Assembly: GCF_000155735.2 (NCBI RefSeq)
Contig: NC_020908.1
Coordinates: 501,001 to 565,000 of the forward strand
From: Octadecabacter arcticus 238
Lineage (GTDB): Bacteria > Pseudomonadota > Alphaproteobacteria > Rhodobacterales > Rhodobacteraceae
Length of the DNA: 64,000 bases
Direction: 5' to 3'
Positions within the stretch are counted from its first letter, which is position 1. Every line of letters starts with the position of its first letter. Made by a program: the position numbers and the translations under genes. The notes below the pieces were generated by a model that saw only the letters and a list, made by a program, of their open reading frames with translations, had not been told where the DNA came from and ran no database searches. Of the stretch, positions 19,896 to 29,667 are shown piece after piece.

Positions 19896-20367
19896 CTATT
19901 GCGCTTCTGCGAGGGCACCGAGCCAGTCAGTTATGGTGCCCCAAACTTCAAAAAAAACTCATCTTTTCTGGCGCTTGCACGCCGGCTGGCGTCGCATGCA
20001 TTGCCTTGACTGTATCGCGGCAACCGCCGTCCTCAGCGGTCATCGTCAAATCGACGGTGAGGTAAAAATCGCCCGCCGTGTCATGTGGTGGATTCGGCCC
20101 ACATCCTAGGCCAAGGGCTGGGGTTCAGACCAGACGCGCGTCTTTGTAGGCGACAAGAACGCAGCCCGCAGGGGCCACAGTCGGATCGTGTCCGGGCATT
20201 TGCATGATGACGTTGAACAGCCCGCTGGATGTTGGATCAACCTCAAAGGTGGCGACTTTAACAGGGTCCGGCGCGAACCACGTGGCCAGCAATTCAGGGT
20301 CCGTCCAACAGCACCAGACGGTCGCGGGGCTGGCGTTTATGTGGCGGGTCAGAGTGAGCGTATGATC
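19896..20367 (-). pseudogene. Broken SRPBCC (AHSA1-like) domain gene downstream of ArsR regulator
   Basis: Read from 20367 downward, the sequence encodes a START/AHSA1-like protein: DHTLTLTRHINASPATVW, then WTDPELLATWFAPDPVK, then GLFNVIMQMPGHD. It stops at a TGA (20125-20127) after DARLV, where the family has a Trp, so TGG probably became TGA. The frame continues with TPALGLGCGPNP, DFYLTVDLTMTAEDGG and APEKMSFF. A shift at a run of eight A/T bases (about 19949-19956) is then needed to finish with EVWGTITDWLGALAEAQ. The start also lacks an ATG in this frame. ArsR-SRPBCC gene pairs are common, which supports the reading. Confidence 0.75.
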
Positions 20368-20704
20368 ATTCGTTGTTGGTTTTTTCCTTGTCGATCATTT
20401 CGGCTAGCGCATTCAGCCGATCAACGCGGCCTTCCCAAACGCGGCGTTGCCATTCAAGCCAGCCCTGAAGTTCCATCAAAGGACCGGCCGCAATATGGCA
20501 GGTGCGCACGCGGCCCTTCTTGACCGATCGTACTAAGCCACAATCTTCGAGGGCTTTGAGGTGACGCATGAAGGTCGGCAGCGCCATCGCGTGGGGCGCG
20601 GCAAGGCTGGACACACTCGCCGGTCCCATCGCCAACCGTTCGACCACCGCGCGACGGGTCGGATCGGACAGGGCAGAGAACACAGATGTAAGATCATGAG
20701 CCAT
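20366..20704 (-). CDS. ArsR-family transcriptional regulator
   Basis: A 112-residue winged-helix regulator: FSALSDPTRRAVVERLAMGP forms the first helices and VSSLAAPHAMALPTFMRHLKAL the recognition helix. There are no metal-binding Cys pairs, which fits the group paired with SRPBCC proteins rather than metal sensors. Its stop is next to the broken SRPBCC gene, so this regulator has probably lost its partner. It is divergent from dnaE, with about 180 AT-rich bases between them. Confidence 0.85.
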   Translation of the reverse strand: MAHDLTSVFSALSDPTRRAVVERLAMGPASVSSLAAPHAMALPTFMRHLKALEDCGLVRSVKKGRVRTCHIAAGPLMELQGWLEWQRRVWEGRVDRLNALAEMIDKEKTNNE

Positions 20705-20882
20705 AAGTGATGTATTCGGTAAATGGCCGCGCGCGTCAAGTTAGTTAGCTAAAATACTAAGTGTTATGGTCAATGTTTTAATTACATTGGTTATCAGCAG
20801 CTTAAAAAGAAAGGCGATTTTGATCCGCCATTTTAATATCTGACGCTTCCGCCTGCTGTAACCACGAGCTAGGGTGGACCCT

Positions 20883-23800
20883 ATGGCAGATCCCCGATTC
20901 ATTCACCTTCGTACCCACACTGAATACTCGCTTCTTGAAGGTGCGGTTCCAGTTAAGAAAATCTGCGGCTTGGCCGAGAAATTCGGCATGCCTGCGGTGG
21001 CCGTTACGGACACCAACAACCTGTTTTGCGCGCTGGAGTTTTCAGAATATGCAGCCAAAGCGGGCGTGCAGCCGATCATCGGGTGTCAGGTTGATTTGGG
21101 GCTGCGTGTAGATGAGCCGGGGCGACGCCCTGAGCGGCCCGCGCCACTCGTTTTTCTGGCGCAGAACGAAGCGGGCTACATGAACCTGATGAAGCTGAAT
21201 TCTTGTGCCTATCTAGACGCAGGTGGGCAACTGCCACAGGTCACAGTTGATGATCTGGCCAAATATAACGAAGGGTTGATTTGCCTGTCCGGTGGGCCGG
21301 ATGGCCCGATAGCGCGCTTGTTGCGGGCGGGCCAACGTCCTGCAGCCGAGGCTTTGATGGCGCAATTGGCGGCAATTTTTTCGGATCGTCTGTACGTTGA
21401 ATTGCAACGCCATCCGGTTGATGGCGGCCTGCCAGAGGCAGAGCAATTGTCCGAACAGGGCCACGTCGAAATGGCCTATGCGATGGACCTGCCGTTGGTT
21501 GCAACCAACGATGTCTACTTCCCGAAAACGTCAATTTATGAGGCGCACGACGCGTTGATTTGCATCGCCGACGGTGCCTATGTCGATCAGAATGAACCGC
21601 GCCGTCGTCTGACCCCGCAGCATTATTTCAAAAGCCAACAAGAGATGGTCACGCTGTTTGCGGACCTGCCTGAAGCGATTGCCAACACCGTTGAGATTGC
21701 AAAACGCTGCGCGTTCAAGGTCTACACCCGCGATCCGATCCTGCCAAAATTTGCCGACAACGAGATTGAGGAATTGAAGCTGCAAGCCCGTGCGGGCTTA
21801 AAAAATCGACTCAAGGTTATTCCCCACGCGGTGAGTGTCGAGGATTACGAAAAACGCCTCGATTTTGAGCTTGGGATTATCGAAGGCATGGGGTTCCCCG
21901 GCTATTTCCTGATCGTGGCCGACTTCATCAAGTTCGCCAAAGACAATGACATTCCCGTTGGTCCTGGTCGTGGGTCTGGTGCAGGCAGTTTGGTGGCCTA
22001 TGCACTAACAATCACCGACCTCGATCCATTGCGATATTCGCTGTTGTTTGAGCGGTTCTTGAACCCAGAACGGGTGTCGATGCCTGACTTTGACATCGAT
22101 TTTTGCATGGATCGCCGCGAAGAGGTCATCCGCTACGTCCAGCAGAAATATGGTCGCGACAAAGTCGGCCAGATCATCACGTTTGGCGCATTGTTGTCCA
22201 AAGCGGCCATTCGCGACGTTGGGCGCGTGTTGCAGCTGCCCTATGGGCAGGTCGATAAACTGTCCAAAATGATCCCTGTTGAGGGCGTTAAACCTGTCAG
22301 TATCGTCAAAGCCTTGGCCGACGAGCCGCGCTTGCGTGAAATGGCAAAGAACGAAGAAGTTGTTGATCGGTTGCTCACCTACGGCCAGCAACTTGAAGGG
22401 TTGTTGCGCAACGCATCGACCCACGCGGCGGGCGTGGTAATCGGCGATCGGTCTTTGGATGAATTGGTGCCGCTGTACCAAGATCCCCGATCCGATATGC
22501 CCGCGACGCAATTCAATATGAAATGGGTAGAACAGGCGGGATTGGTCAAGTTTGACTTCCTTGGCCTTAAAACGCTGACAGTCATTCAGAACGCCGTGAA
22601 CCTGATTTTAAAATCTGGCCGCGACCTGCACAAAAGCCCCACAGGGGTTGAGCTCTATGTTCCCGCCGAAGGCACACTCAACGACATCAATGCGATTCCG
22701 CTGGATGATGAGGCGTCGTATAAACTTTATGCCGCTGCCAAAACCGTCGCCGTGTTTCAGGTGGAATCCAGCGGCATGATGGACGCGCTGCGGCGCATGA
22801 AGCCGGACTGCATCGAAGACATCATCGCGCTGGTGGCGCTGTATCGCCCCGGCCCGATGGAAAACATCCCGAAGTTCTGTGAGGTCAAGAATGGCATCTC
22901 GGATCGCGACATGCTGCATCCGTCGATTGACCATATCCTCGACGAGACGCAGGGCATCATTGTCTACCAAGAACAGGTGATGCAAATCGCCCAGGAAATG
23001 GCAGGCTATTCGCTTGGCGGTGCTGATCTGTTGCGTCGCGCCATGGGTAAAAAACTACAAGAGGCGATGGACGTTGAGAAGCCAAAGTTTCTCGCCGGTT
23101 CGGCCGAAAACGGCGTCAACAAAAAGAAGGCGCAGGAGGTCTGGGACCTCCTTGATAAGTTCGCAAACTACGGTTTCAACAAATCCCACGCTGCGGCCTA
23201 TGCAGTGGTCAGCTATCAAACCGCGTGGTTGAAGGCGAACCATCCGGTTGAATTTATGGCCGGTGTGATGAACTGCGACATCCATCTGACCGATAAACTC
23301 GCCGTGTATTTCCAAGAGGTCAAAAAGGGTCTTGGGCTGCCATGGTCGCCGCCGTGTGTGAACACGTCCCTCGCGACGTTCGATGTCCAAGACGGGACGC
23401 TGGTCTATGGATTGGGCGCGCTGAAAAACGTCGGAGTCGACGCCATGGGGCTGATCGTCGATGCGCGTTTGGCGGAAGGCGCAAAGCCGTTTTCCACCCT
23501 GTTCGACCTTGCGCGTCGCGTCGATATCAAGCGCGTTGGCAAGCGCCCCTTGGAAATGCTGGCCCGCGCTGGTGCGTTTGATGTGCTCGACCCGAACCGG
23601 CGCAAGGTCTTCGCCAGTTTGGACGCGCTTGTCGGGTATTCATCGGCGATCCATGACCAGAAAAATTCCAACCAAGTGTCGCTGTTCGGCGAAGCGGGCG
23701 ATGATTTGCCCGAACCGCGCCTGTCTGCCGTCGAAGATTGGTTGCCCGCCGAACGTCTGTCTGAAGAATTCAAGGCCGTTGGTTTCTACCTCTCTGGTCA

Positions 23801-24389
23801 CCCGCTTGATGATTACATGGCCGCGCTCAAACGCACAGAAAAAGTGCTGACGCTGGACGAAGTGACAGCCAAGGCCGCAAGCGGCGCATTGGTTGCCAAG
23901 ATGGCGGGCACCGTCGCTGGGCGGCAGGAACGGAAATCAGCGCGGGGCAATCGGTTTGCCTTTGTGCAATTGTCCGACCCGACTGGCCAATACGAGGTCA
24001 CGATGTTCTCGGACACGCTAGAGGCTGCGCGCGACCATCTGGAAACTGGCAACCAGATCGTCATTCAGGTCGAAGCGACGATGGAGGCCGAACAGCTGAA
24101 ACTATTGGGTCGCTCTGTAATGCTGGCGGACATGGTCGTTGCCAATGCAGGGTCTTCGGGACTGCGGGTTTTCTTGGGCGACGTAGCTGCGATTTCAACC
24201 GTCAGCGACATCTTGCAGGGCGCGATACGCGACAACGTCAAAGGCGGGCGCGGCCCGGTGACGTTCACAATTGATGATATCGAACTGGGCGAGATCGACG
24301 TCGAACTTGAGACACAGTTCCCGGTAAACCCCCAGATCAAAGGCGCTTTACGCAGCCTTGGCGGTGTCATTGAGGTCCAAGAAATTTAG
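20883..24389 (+). CDS. dnaE: DNA polymerase III subunit alpha
   Basis: The replicative polymerase catalytic subunit, 1168 residues, the normal length for DnaE. A PHP domain starts at once (FIHLRTHTEYSLLEG). The polymerase core has GPGRGSGAGS and the catalytic Asp pair in MPDFDIDFCMD. A helix-hairpin-helix region lies around the LARRVDIKRVGKRPL segment, and an OB-fold follows (VAGRQERKSARGNRFAFVQL). I chose the ATG at 20883, nine bases inside the longest frame, because it starts MADPRFIHL as in relatives. It stands alone. Confidence 0.97.
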   Translation: MADPRFIHLRTHTEYSLLEGAVPVKKICGLAEKFGMPAVAVTDTNNLFCALEFSEYAAKAGVQPIIGCQVDLGLRVDEPGRRPERPAPLVFLAQNEAGYMNLMKLNSCAYLDAGGQLPQVTVDDLAKYNEGLICLSGGPDGPIARLLRAGQRPAAEALMAQLAAIFSDRLYVELQRHPVDGGLPEAEQLSEQGHVEMAYAMDLPLVATNDVYFPKTSIYEAHDALICIADGAYVDQNEPRRRLTPQHYFKSQQEMVTLFADLPEAIANTVEIAKRCAFKVYTRDPILPKFADNEIEELKLQARAGLKNRLKVIPHAVSVEDYEKRLDFELGIIEGMGFPGYFLIVADFIKFAKDNDIPVGPGRGSGAGSLVAYALTITDLDPLRYSLLFERFLNPERVSMPDFDIDFCMDRREEVIRYVQQKYGRDKVGQIITFGALLSKAAIRDVGRVLQLPYGQVDKLSKMIPVEGVKPVSIVKALADEPRLREMAKNEEVVDRLLTYGQQLEGLLRNASTHAAGVVIGDRSLDELVPLYQDPRSDMPATQFNMKWVEQAGLVKFDFLGLKTLTVIQNAVNLILKSGRDLHKSPTGVELYVPAEGTLNDINAIPLDDEASYKLYAAAKTVAVFQVESSGMMDALRRMKPDCIEDIIALVALYRPGPMENIPKFCEVKNGISDRDMLHPSIDHILDETQGIIVYQEQVMQIAQEMAGYSLGGADLLRRAMGKKLQEAMDVEKPKFLAGSAENGVNKKKAQEVWDLLDKFANYGFNKSHAAAYAVVSYQTAWLKANHPVEFMAGVMNCDIHLTDKLAVYFQEVKKGLGLPWSPPCVNTSLATFDVQDGTLVYGLGALKNVGVDAMGLIVDARLAEGAKPFSTLFDLARRVDIKRVGKRPLEMLARAGAFDVLDPNRRKVFASLDALVGYSSAIHDQKNSNQVSLFGEAGDDLPEPRLSAVEDWLPAERLSEEFKAVGFYLSGHPLDDYMAALKRTEKVLTLDEVTAKAASGALVAKMAGTVAGRQERKSARGNRFAFVQLSDPTGQYEVTMFSDTLEAARDHLETGNQIVIQVEATMEAEQLKLLGRSVMLADMVVANAGSSGLRVFLGDVAAISTVSDILQGAIRDNVKGGRGPVTFTIDDIELGEIDVELETQFPVNPQIKGALRSLGGVIEVQEI

Positions 24390-24494
24390 CCGTTGTATTC
24401 GGCGGGTGGCGAAACCCTGCCTGTTTAAACGGCATGGTGGACGCAGAGTGGGGCCTGCGTTAAACCGTGTTAACCGTTGGATGAAGGACGCTGA

Positions 24495-25358
24495 ATGCGC
24501 CAGATAGTGTTGGGACTTGGGATGGCTTTGCTGCTGTCGGCCTGTGGCTATCCGCTGCGCAGCGTTGCGCGGTTGGGTGATGTTACAGTCGCTGACGGCG
24601 CGACAAACGTGGCCCAGACGACCATTGAAGCACAAAAGACTGGTGGCGGATTGTTTGCCCGCTTATTGAATCGTCAGCCAAACGATCCGACCAATTCCGC
24701 TGTCGCGGCGGCTATGGCCGAAGCAAACCAAGCGGCATCTGCGCAAAGTGATGTCGTTGTCGTGTCAGTTGCAACGCCGCCCACGCAGCCTGAACGCCGT
24801 GGTTTGTTTGGTCTGTTCAGCCGGGACCCCAACCGCGCAGAGCAATCTCGCACGGGCCCTGATACCACAGACATAAACGCTGGCGCGCTGCTGCCGTTTG
24901 GCCAGATCGCCCGCGTATGCGGGCTGAACAATAATGACCTAGGCCGTCAAATCGAAAGCGGCGGCGGATTTCGAAACCATGATACAATCCCGAATTCAAC
25001 AGCCCGGCGTCCGTTTTACGTCAGCGGATTTGACGACGGCTGCGTCCGCACCTTCACCGGCGCTGTCGTCGTCACAGGCGACGTCGAAACCCATGAATTT
25101 GTGCGCTATCAGACCAGTAACGAGACCATAGATTATACGACGACCGACAATGCCTATGAGGCGTTGAAGGCCAGCGTGTGTCGCGTTGGGCGCGGCCAGC
25201 CCTGTGGCGCCGGCATGGAGCGGATGAACCGCAACACGCACTTCATCACCGTCTATGATTTCTTTGGCGGCACGCTCAGTGCTGTGCCATCACAATGGGC
25301 CCAGATCCTTGTCCATGACGGCGATGTGCTGTCAATGTTGGTCAAAGATGGCGCATAG
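24495..25358 (+). CDS. Predicted lipoprotein of unknown function
   Basis: A 287-residue exported protein with a lipobox (LLLSAC, Cys17). The first 130 mature residues are low complexity (Ala, Thr, Pro, Arg). The second part is more structured, with FGQIARVCGLNNNDLG, a Cys in FDDGCVRTFTG, and CRVGRGQPCGAG, suggesting one or two disulfides. Similar lipoproteins occur next to dnaE in Rhodobacterales, but I know no function. It lies 105 bases after dnaE and ends just before slyX, which faces it. Confidence 0.7.
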   Translation: MRQIVLGLGMALLLSACGYPLRSVARLGDVTVADGATNVAQTTIEAQKTGGGLFARLLNRQPNDPTNSAVAAAMAEANQAASAQSDVVVVSVATPPTQPERRGLFGLFSRDPNRAEQSRTGPDTTDINAGALLPFGQIARVCGLNNNDLGRQIESGGGFRNHDTIPNSTARRPFYVSGFDDGCVRTFTGAVVVTGDVETHEFVRYQTSNETIDYTTTDNAYEALKASVCRVGRGQPCGAGMERMNRNTHFITVYDFFGGTLSAVPSQWAQILVHDGDVLSMLVKDGA

Positions 25359-25371
25359 AAACCGCTAACGC

Positions 25372-25575
25372 TTAATAGTGGGGTGGCCGTTGATCAACCA
25401 TCGTCGCCGACCCGCCAGCGTCCGTTTCGCGCCCGGCTTCGCGTTCCATTAACATCTGGACGCGGTAGGTCAGGCGGCTGATCTCGCCTTCCTGACGCGC
25501 GACGATGTCGGACAGATCATCCACCGCTCGGTTCAAATGCGCGAGCTGTTCTTCAAGGTTTGTTTGTTCACTCAT
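25372..25575 (-). CDS. slyX: SlyX family protein
   Basis: A 67-residue protein with the SlyX pattern: an N-terminal amphipathic coiled coil ([20 protein letters not shown], then [15 protein letters not shown]) and the C-terminal RPPHY signature. The family is common but its function is not known. I chose the ATG at 25575, because the longer frame only adds sequence antisense to hisS. Confidence 0.85.
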   Translation of the reverse strand: MSEQTNLEEQLAHLNRAVDDLSDIVARQEGEISRLTYRVQMLMEREAGRETDAGGSATMVDQRPPHY

Positions 25576-25680
25576 ATGGCTCATTACGGTGCTGGCGCGT
25601 GCTTTGCCAACCCCCACTGTTGCGCGAACCTGCCCTGCGCGGTAAAGCGCGGGGGAATTGACCGCAAGCGGAGCCACCCC

Positions 25681-27252
25681 ATGGCCAAAAAGCAAAAAGT
25701 GCAACGACCCAAGGCGCAGACCCCCAAGGGGTTTCGTGACTATTTTGGCGCAGAAGTGGCGCAGCGTACCGATATGTTGCGCACCATCGCAGGGGTCTAT
25801 CACCGCTACGGGTTTGAGGCGCTGGAATCGTCTGCCGTCGAAACAGTCGAGGCGCTGGGCAAATTTCTGCCAGATGTTGATCGCCCCAACGAGGGTGTGT
25901 TCGCGTGGCAAGAAGAAGACGAAAAGGGCGACGGTGACTGGCTCGCGTTGCGCTACGATCTGACGGCCCCGCTTGCCCGCGTCTACGCCCAGCACCGCAA
26001 CGATCTACCGACACCCTATCGCCGCTTTGCAATGGGTCCGGTCTGGCGCAACGAAAAGCCTGGTCCGGGTCGGTTCCGTCAGTTTTATCAATGTGATGCG
26101 GACACGGTCGGGTCAGGGTCTGTTGCTGCCGATGCGGAGATTTGCGCGATGCTGTGTGATACGCTGGAAGCCGTGGGAATCGAGCGTGGCGATTACGTGG
26201 TGCGGATTAATAACCGTAAGGTTTTGAATGGCGTGCTGGAGGCGGTTTTCAATTGGTTTAATGTAATAGACTTAGATCATGATGACGCTGAAACTCAACG
26301 TATTAAGAAAGAGAAACTGGCGTCCGATGGTTCCGATGGGCAAGCTGAAATTAGCGCGAACATTCTTCGTACCATCGATAAGTACGACAAAGTTGGCGAG
26401 CAAGGCGTACGCGAACTTTTGATGGGTGGTAGAAAAGATAGTTCTGGAGCTTTCATCGACGGGGTCGGACTCAATCGTCGTCAAGCGGATCTGGTCATTG
26501 CTTTCGTAACGTCAAAGAATGACTCAAACGATGAGACTCTTACCCAACTTAGATATGCCATCGGTGAAAGTACTGTTGGCGAAGCAGGCGTCGACGAACT
26601 CCAAACAATGGCCGATCTCCTCGCGGCTGGCGGCTACGGCCCCGACCGTATCGTCATCGACCCCTCCGTCGTGCGCGGCCTTGGTTACTACACCGGTCCC
26701 GTGTTTGAGGCCGAACTCACCTTCGAAATTCATGACGAAAAGGGCCGCGCGCGTTCCTTTGGATCTGTCGCGGGTGGGGGTCGCTACGACGATCTGGTAA
26801 AACGCTTCACCGGTCAAGAAGTCCCCGCGACGGGCATTTCCATCGGCGTTGATCGCCTGCTTGCGGCGCTGCACATGAAGGGCCGTCTGACGTCTGACAC
26901 CACAGGTCCCGTCGTCGTCACCGTCATGGATCGCGACCGGATGGCGGATTATCAGGGCATCGTATCCGAACTGCGTCAGGCAGGCATCCGGTCCGAGGTT
27001 TACCTCGGAAATCCAAAGAATTTTGGCAACCAGTTGAAATACGCCGACCAGCGCAATTCACCGATCGCGATCATTCAAGGTGGTGATGAATTGGCGGCAG
27101 GAACTCTCCAGATCAAAGACTTAATCCTCGGTGCGAAAATTGCGCAAACCGCGACCCATGAAGAATGGAAAGACCGGCCCAGCCAGTTCGAAATTCCCCG
27201 CGCTGATCTGGTCACGCGGATCAAGACGCTGTTGGACGAGCAAGCAAAGTGA
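25681..27252 (+). CDS. hisS: Histidyl-tRNA synthetase
   Basis: A 523-residue class II synthetase charging tRNA-His. Motif 1 is around KGFRDYFG, motif 2 is [21 protein letters not shown], the histidine signature is [13 protein letters not shown], and motif 3 is [15 protein letters not shown]-terminal anticodon-binding domain follows. The stretch at about 26230-26585 (residues 184-301, between motif 2 and the histidine signature) is clearly richer in A and T. It encodes an unusual sequence ([20 protein letters not shown]) where relatives are shorter. The stop overlaps hisZ by four bases. Confidence 0.95.
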   Translation: MAKKQKVQRPKAQTPKGFRDYFGAEVAQRTDMLRTIAGVYHRYGFEALESSAVETVEALGKFLPDVDRPNEGVFAWQEEDEKGDGDWLALRYDLTAPLARVYAQHRNDLPTPYRRFAMGPVWRNEKPGPGRFRQFYQCDADTVGSGSVAADAEICAMLCDTLEAVGIERGDYVVRINNRKVLNGVLEAVFNWFNVIDLDHDDAETQRIKKEKLASDGSDGQAEISANILRTIDKYDKVGEQGVRELLMGGRKDSSGAFIDGVGLNRRQADLVIAFVTSKNDSNDETLTQLRYAIGESTVGEAGVDELQTMADLLAAGGYGPDRIVIDPSVVRGLGYYTGPVFEAELTFEIHDEKGRARSFGSVAGGGRYDDLVKRFTGQEVPATGISIGVDRLLAALHMKGRLTSDTTGPVVVTVMDRDRMADYQGIVSELRQAGIRSEVYLGNPKNFGNQLKYADQRNSPIAIIQGGDELAAGTLQIKDLILGAKIAQTATHEEWKDRPSQFEIPRADLVTRIKTLLDEQAK

Positions 27253-28349
27253 CCCAAGTGAACGCCGAAACATCACAGGCCATTTGGGACCGCGCACGCC
27301 GCTACCAATCCGTACTGGTCGGGCAGGGCGCGTTGATCACTGACGCGGACGTGCTGCAACCTGCGGGGACGCTGCTGGACCTTTACGGTGAAGACATCCG
27401 CGCGCGGACTTTCACCACGCAAGACCCGTTGCGCGGCGAACAAATGCTGCGCCCGGACTTTACGGTTCCCATTGTGCAGCAACATATGGCATTCGGCGCG
27501 GAACCTGCCCGCTACACCTATGTAGGCAAAGTTTTCCGCAAACAGGAATCTGACGAAACCCGCCCCACCGAATTCGTTCAAGTCGGGTTTGAGGTGTTTG
27601 ACGGCAAAGACGTCGCAGCTGCCGACGCCGAAGTTTTCGCAACCTTTGCAGGGATATTGGCAGGCGTGTCCGTGACGCCGATGACCGGCGATATCGGCAT
27701 TCTGCGTGCGGCTGTCATCGGGCTGAAAACAACCGAACGTCGGCGCGCGGCCCTCATGCGACACCTGTGGCGGCCGCGTCGTTTCAGGGCGCTGCTGGAT
27801 CGTTTTGGCGCCGTCACACCCACGCCTGCCGCACGCACCGCACTTTTGGCAAATCCGGACCCGATGGCGACCCTGCCAGCGGTCCTCGGTCTGCGCTCAA
27901 AATCCGAAATCGCATTGCGCATTGACGCACTACGGGCTGACGCTGCAGTTGATCCGATTTCAAGTTTTGAACGCGATCTGCTCGACGCGCTTCTCAAAGT
28001 CCGTGAAACTGCGCCGAATGCACTGGCGTCGCTGCGCGATATCTCGGTCGATTTGCCGTCGATCAGCGCGGCTATTGACGGATTAAGCAGACGCTTGGAC
28101 GCCTTGGCGAACCGTGGCATCGATGTTGATGCGCTGCCATTTGAAACGGCCTATGGGCGCACTTCGATGGAATATTACGACGGTTTCGTGTTTGGCTTTT
28201 CGTCCAACGCAGGTCTGAATATCCCGCCGGTCGCCACGGGTGGCCGCTATGATGCGCTGACAGTGGTTCTGGGTGGCGGGACTGGCGTGCCGGCTGTGGG
28301 CGGCGTCATCCGTCCCGATCTTGTGGCCTACCTGGAGGCAGCGCAATGA
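27249..28349 (+). CDS. hisZ: ATP phosphoribosyltransferase regulatory subunit HisZ
   Basis: A 366-residue catalytically dead paralogue of histidyl-tRNA synthetase that forms the hetero-octameric ATP phosphoribosyltransferase with short HisG. It keeps motif-2-like MLRPDFTVP and [19 protein letters not shown], and the late YYDGFVFGF and ATGGRYD segments, but lacks the tRNA-binding C-terminal domain. It starts with GTG inside the hisS stop (GTGA) and overlaps hisG by four bases. The three genes form one translationally coupled unit. Confidence 0.93.
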   Translation: MTQVNAETSQAIWDRARRYQSVLVGQGALITDADVLQPAGTLLDLYGEDIRARTFTTQDPLRGEQMLRPDFTVPIVQQHMAFGAEPARYTYVGKVFRKQESDETRPTEFVQVGFEVFDGKDVAAADAEVFATFAGILAGVSVTPMTGDIGILRAAVIGLKTTERRRAALMRHLWRPRRFRALLDRFGAVTPTPAARTALLANPDPMATLPAVLGLRSKSEIALRIDALRADAAVDPISSFERDLLDALLKVRETAPNALASLRDISVDLPSISAAIDGLSRRLDALANRGIDVDALPFETAYGRTSMEYYDGFVFGFSSNAGLNIPPVATGGRYDALTVVLGGGTGVPAVGGVIRPDLVAYLEAAQ

Positions 28350-29038
28350 CCTTGAAACTCGGCATCCCGTCCAAGGGACGTTTGATGGAAAAGACGTTCG
28401 ATTGGTTCGCAGCACGCGGCGTGACCTTGCGCAAATCCGGTTCAGAACGGGAATATGCAGGGGCGGTCGATGGTATCGATGGCATCGAATTGGTGTTGTT
28501 GTCAGCTGGCGAAGTGCCGCGCGAACTTGACGCCGGGCGCATCCAGCTTGGTGTCACCGGCTCCGATCTGGTACGCGAAAAGCTGTCATCATGGGATCAA
28601 CGGGTCGTCGAAGTGGCTAAAATGGGCTTTGGCGGGGCTGATCTGGTCATCGCCGTGCCGCAAGCTTGGATTGACGTGGACAGCTTGGATGACCTCGATG
28701 CCGTCGCCGCTGCGTTTCGCGCGCATCACGGTTTCCGCCTGCGCATTGCCACAAAATACCACCGCCTCGTGCGTGAATTCATGCGCGAACACGGTGTCGC
28801 GGACTACCAACTCGTCGACAGCCAAGGTGCGACCGAGGGCACGATCCGCAATGAAACCGCGGAAGCCGTGGCTGACATCACGTCCACTGGTGAAACACTG
28901 CGCGCCAATGGGCTGAAAATTCTCGGCGACGGGATGATCCACGCCAGCCAAGCGACACTTTTCCGCGCCCGCCGCCGCAACTGGACCCAAGCCCAACGCG
29001 ACACCCTCAAGTCCCTAGAAGCCAAGCTGAACTCTTAA
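28346..29038 (+). CDS. hisG: ATP phosphoribosyltransferase catalytic subunit (short form)
   Basis: The first enzyme of histidine biosynthesis, joining ATP and PRPP. At 230 residues it is the short form that requires HisZ. Conserved parts are LGIPSKGRLME at the N-terminus, GVTGSDLV, and the PRPP-binding region at the end of the domain (LVDSQGATEGTIRN, DITSTGETLRANGL). It is the third gene of the hisS-hisZ-hisG unit, and an inverted-repeat element follows about 10 bases after the stop. Confidence 0.95.
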   Translation: MTLKLGIPSKGRLMEKTFDWFAARGVTLRKSGSEREYAGAVDGIDGIELVLLSAGEVPRELDAGRIQLGVTGSDLVREKLSSWDQRVVEVAKMGFGGADLVIAVPQAWIDVDSLDDLDAVAAAFRAHHGFRLRIATKYHRLVREFMREHGVADYQLVDSQGATEGTIRNETAEAVADITSTGETLRANGLKILGDGMIHASQATLFRARRRNWTQAQRDTLKSLEAKLNS

Positions 29039-29041
29039 CCC

Positions 29042-29095
29042 GTCTTTGCTTCAAAAATATCCCGGGGGAGTCCGCAGGACGGGGGCAGCGCCCCC
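29042..29095 (-). repeat. Intergenic repeat with GGGATATTTT motif and GC hairpin, copy 1
   Basis: On the minus strand it reads CTCCCCCGGGATATTTTTGA followed by AGCAAAG, matching the core of the copies at 34190 and 42460. On the plus strand a GGGGGCAGCGCCCCC hairpin lies beside it. It sits directly after hisG and may act as its terminator. Confidence 0.6.
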
Positions 29096-29126
29096 TCAAG
29101 GCCCGCGGCACGCGCTGATCGCAAAA

Positions 29127-29558
29127 TCATAAAATCCCGATTTCGGCTAGGGCTGCACTCAACGATGGCGGCAAAGCCTCCTCGTTTTCGCGACCTGCCG
29201 GCAAGTCCTTTGGCGCATCCTCAGGCTTTAAATACCGCCAGCCTTGGAACGGCCGCTTTAGGGACGGCACAACGCGGATCAATGCGGGGTCAATCACAAT
29301 GGCACAACGGCGAATGCCGTCAGTACCGATGTATTCATCCAGCCGGACAATCCGCTGGCGACACAACAGCGACCCCTTCACGACCCAGTAAATACTGCCA
29401 CCTGACAGCAATTCGTCCGCGCGTTTGGGCCACATCCGTGTCACATGCCGCGGCAATCCGTCCGGTGCTTGGGCGCGTTTGCTCGCTTGCCACGCAGCGA
29501 GATCTGCGACATTTTCTGTCCCGACAGACAACTTTTGAAGGTGCAGCTTGATTGCCAA
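29127..29558 (-). CDS. DUF1489 family protein
   Basis: A 143-residue protein matching the alphaproteobacterial DUF1489 family by its pattern: the N-terminal IKLHLQKLSVG, then MWPKRADELLSGGSIYWVVKG, RQRIVRLDEY and PFQGWRYL. No signal peptide or transmembrane segment is seen and the function is unknown. It lies convergent with hisG and divergent from nrdJ, sharing a short upstream region of about 110 bases that holds repeated CTACAT motifs. Confidence 0.8.
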   Translation of the reverse strand: MAIKLHLQKLSVGTENVADLAAWQASKRAQAPDGLPRHVTRMWPKRADELLSGGSIYWVVKGSLLCRQRIVRLDEYIGTDGIRRCAIVIDPALIRVVPSLKRPFQGWRYLKPEDAPKDLPAGRENEEALPPSLSAALAEIGIL

Positions 29559-29576
29559 GGTGTTATGCTCCAGTTC

Positions 29577-29618
29577 CTACATCTGCTACATGTTGCGCCC
29601 AGAGACCACTACATGTAG
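29577..29618. promoter_or_regulatory. Candidate operator: repeated CTACATGT motifs upstream of nrdJ
   Basis: Three related words, CTACATCTG (29577), CTACATGTTG (29586) and the perfect palindrome CTACATGTAG (29609), lie in the 110-base gap between the divergent DUF1489 gene and nrdJ. The two palindrome-like copies are 23 bases apart start to start. Ribonucleotide reductase genes often carry paired operators (NrdR boxes), but these words do not clearly match that consensus, so the regulator is unknown. Confidence 0.4.
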
Positions 29619-29667
29619 CCCTGAAATTCTTCAATGATTCGACCGACAATATCCCAAAGGATCGCCT

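Noticed and set aside
29559..29667. Cobalamin riboswitch upstream of the B12-dependent reductase
   Set aside because: The gap is only about 110 bases and I see no B12-box-like sequence, only the CTACAT repeats.
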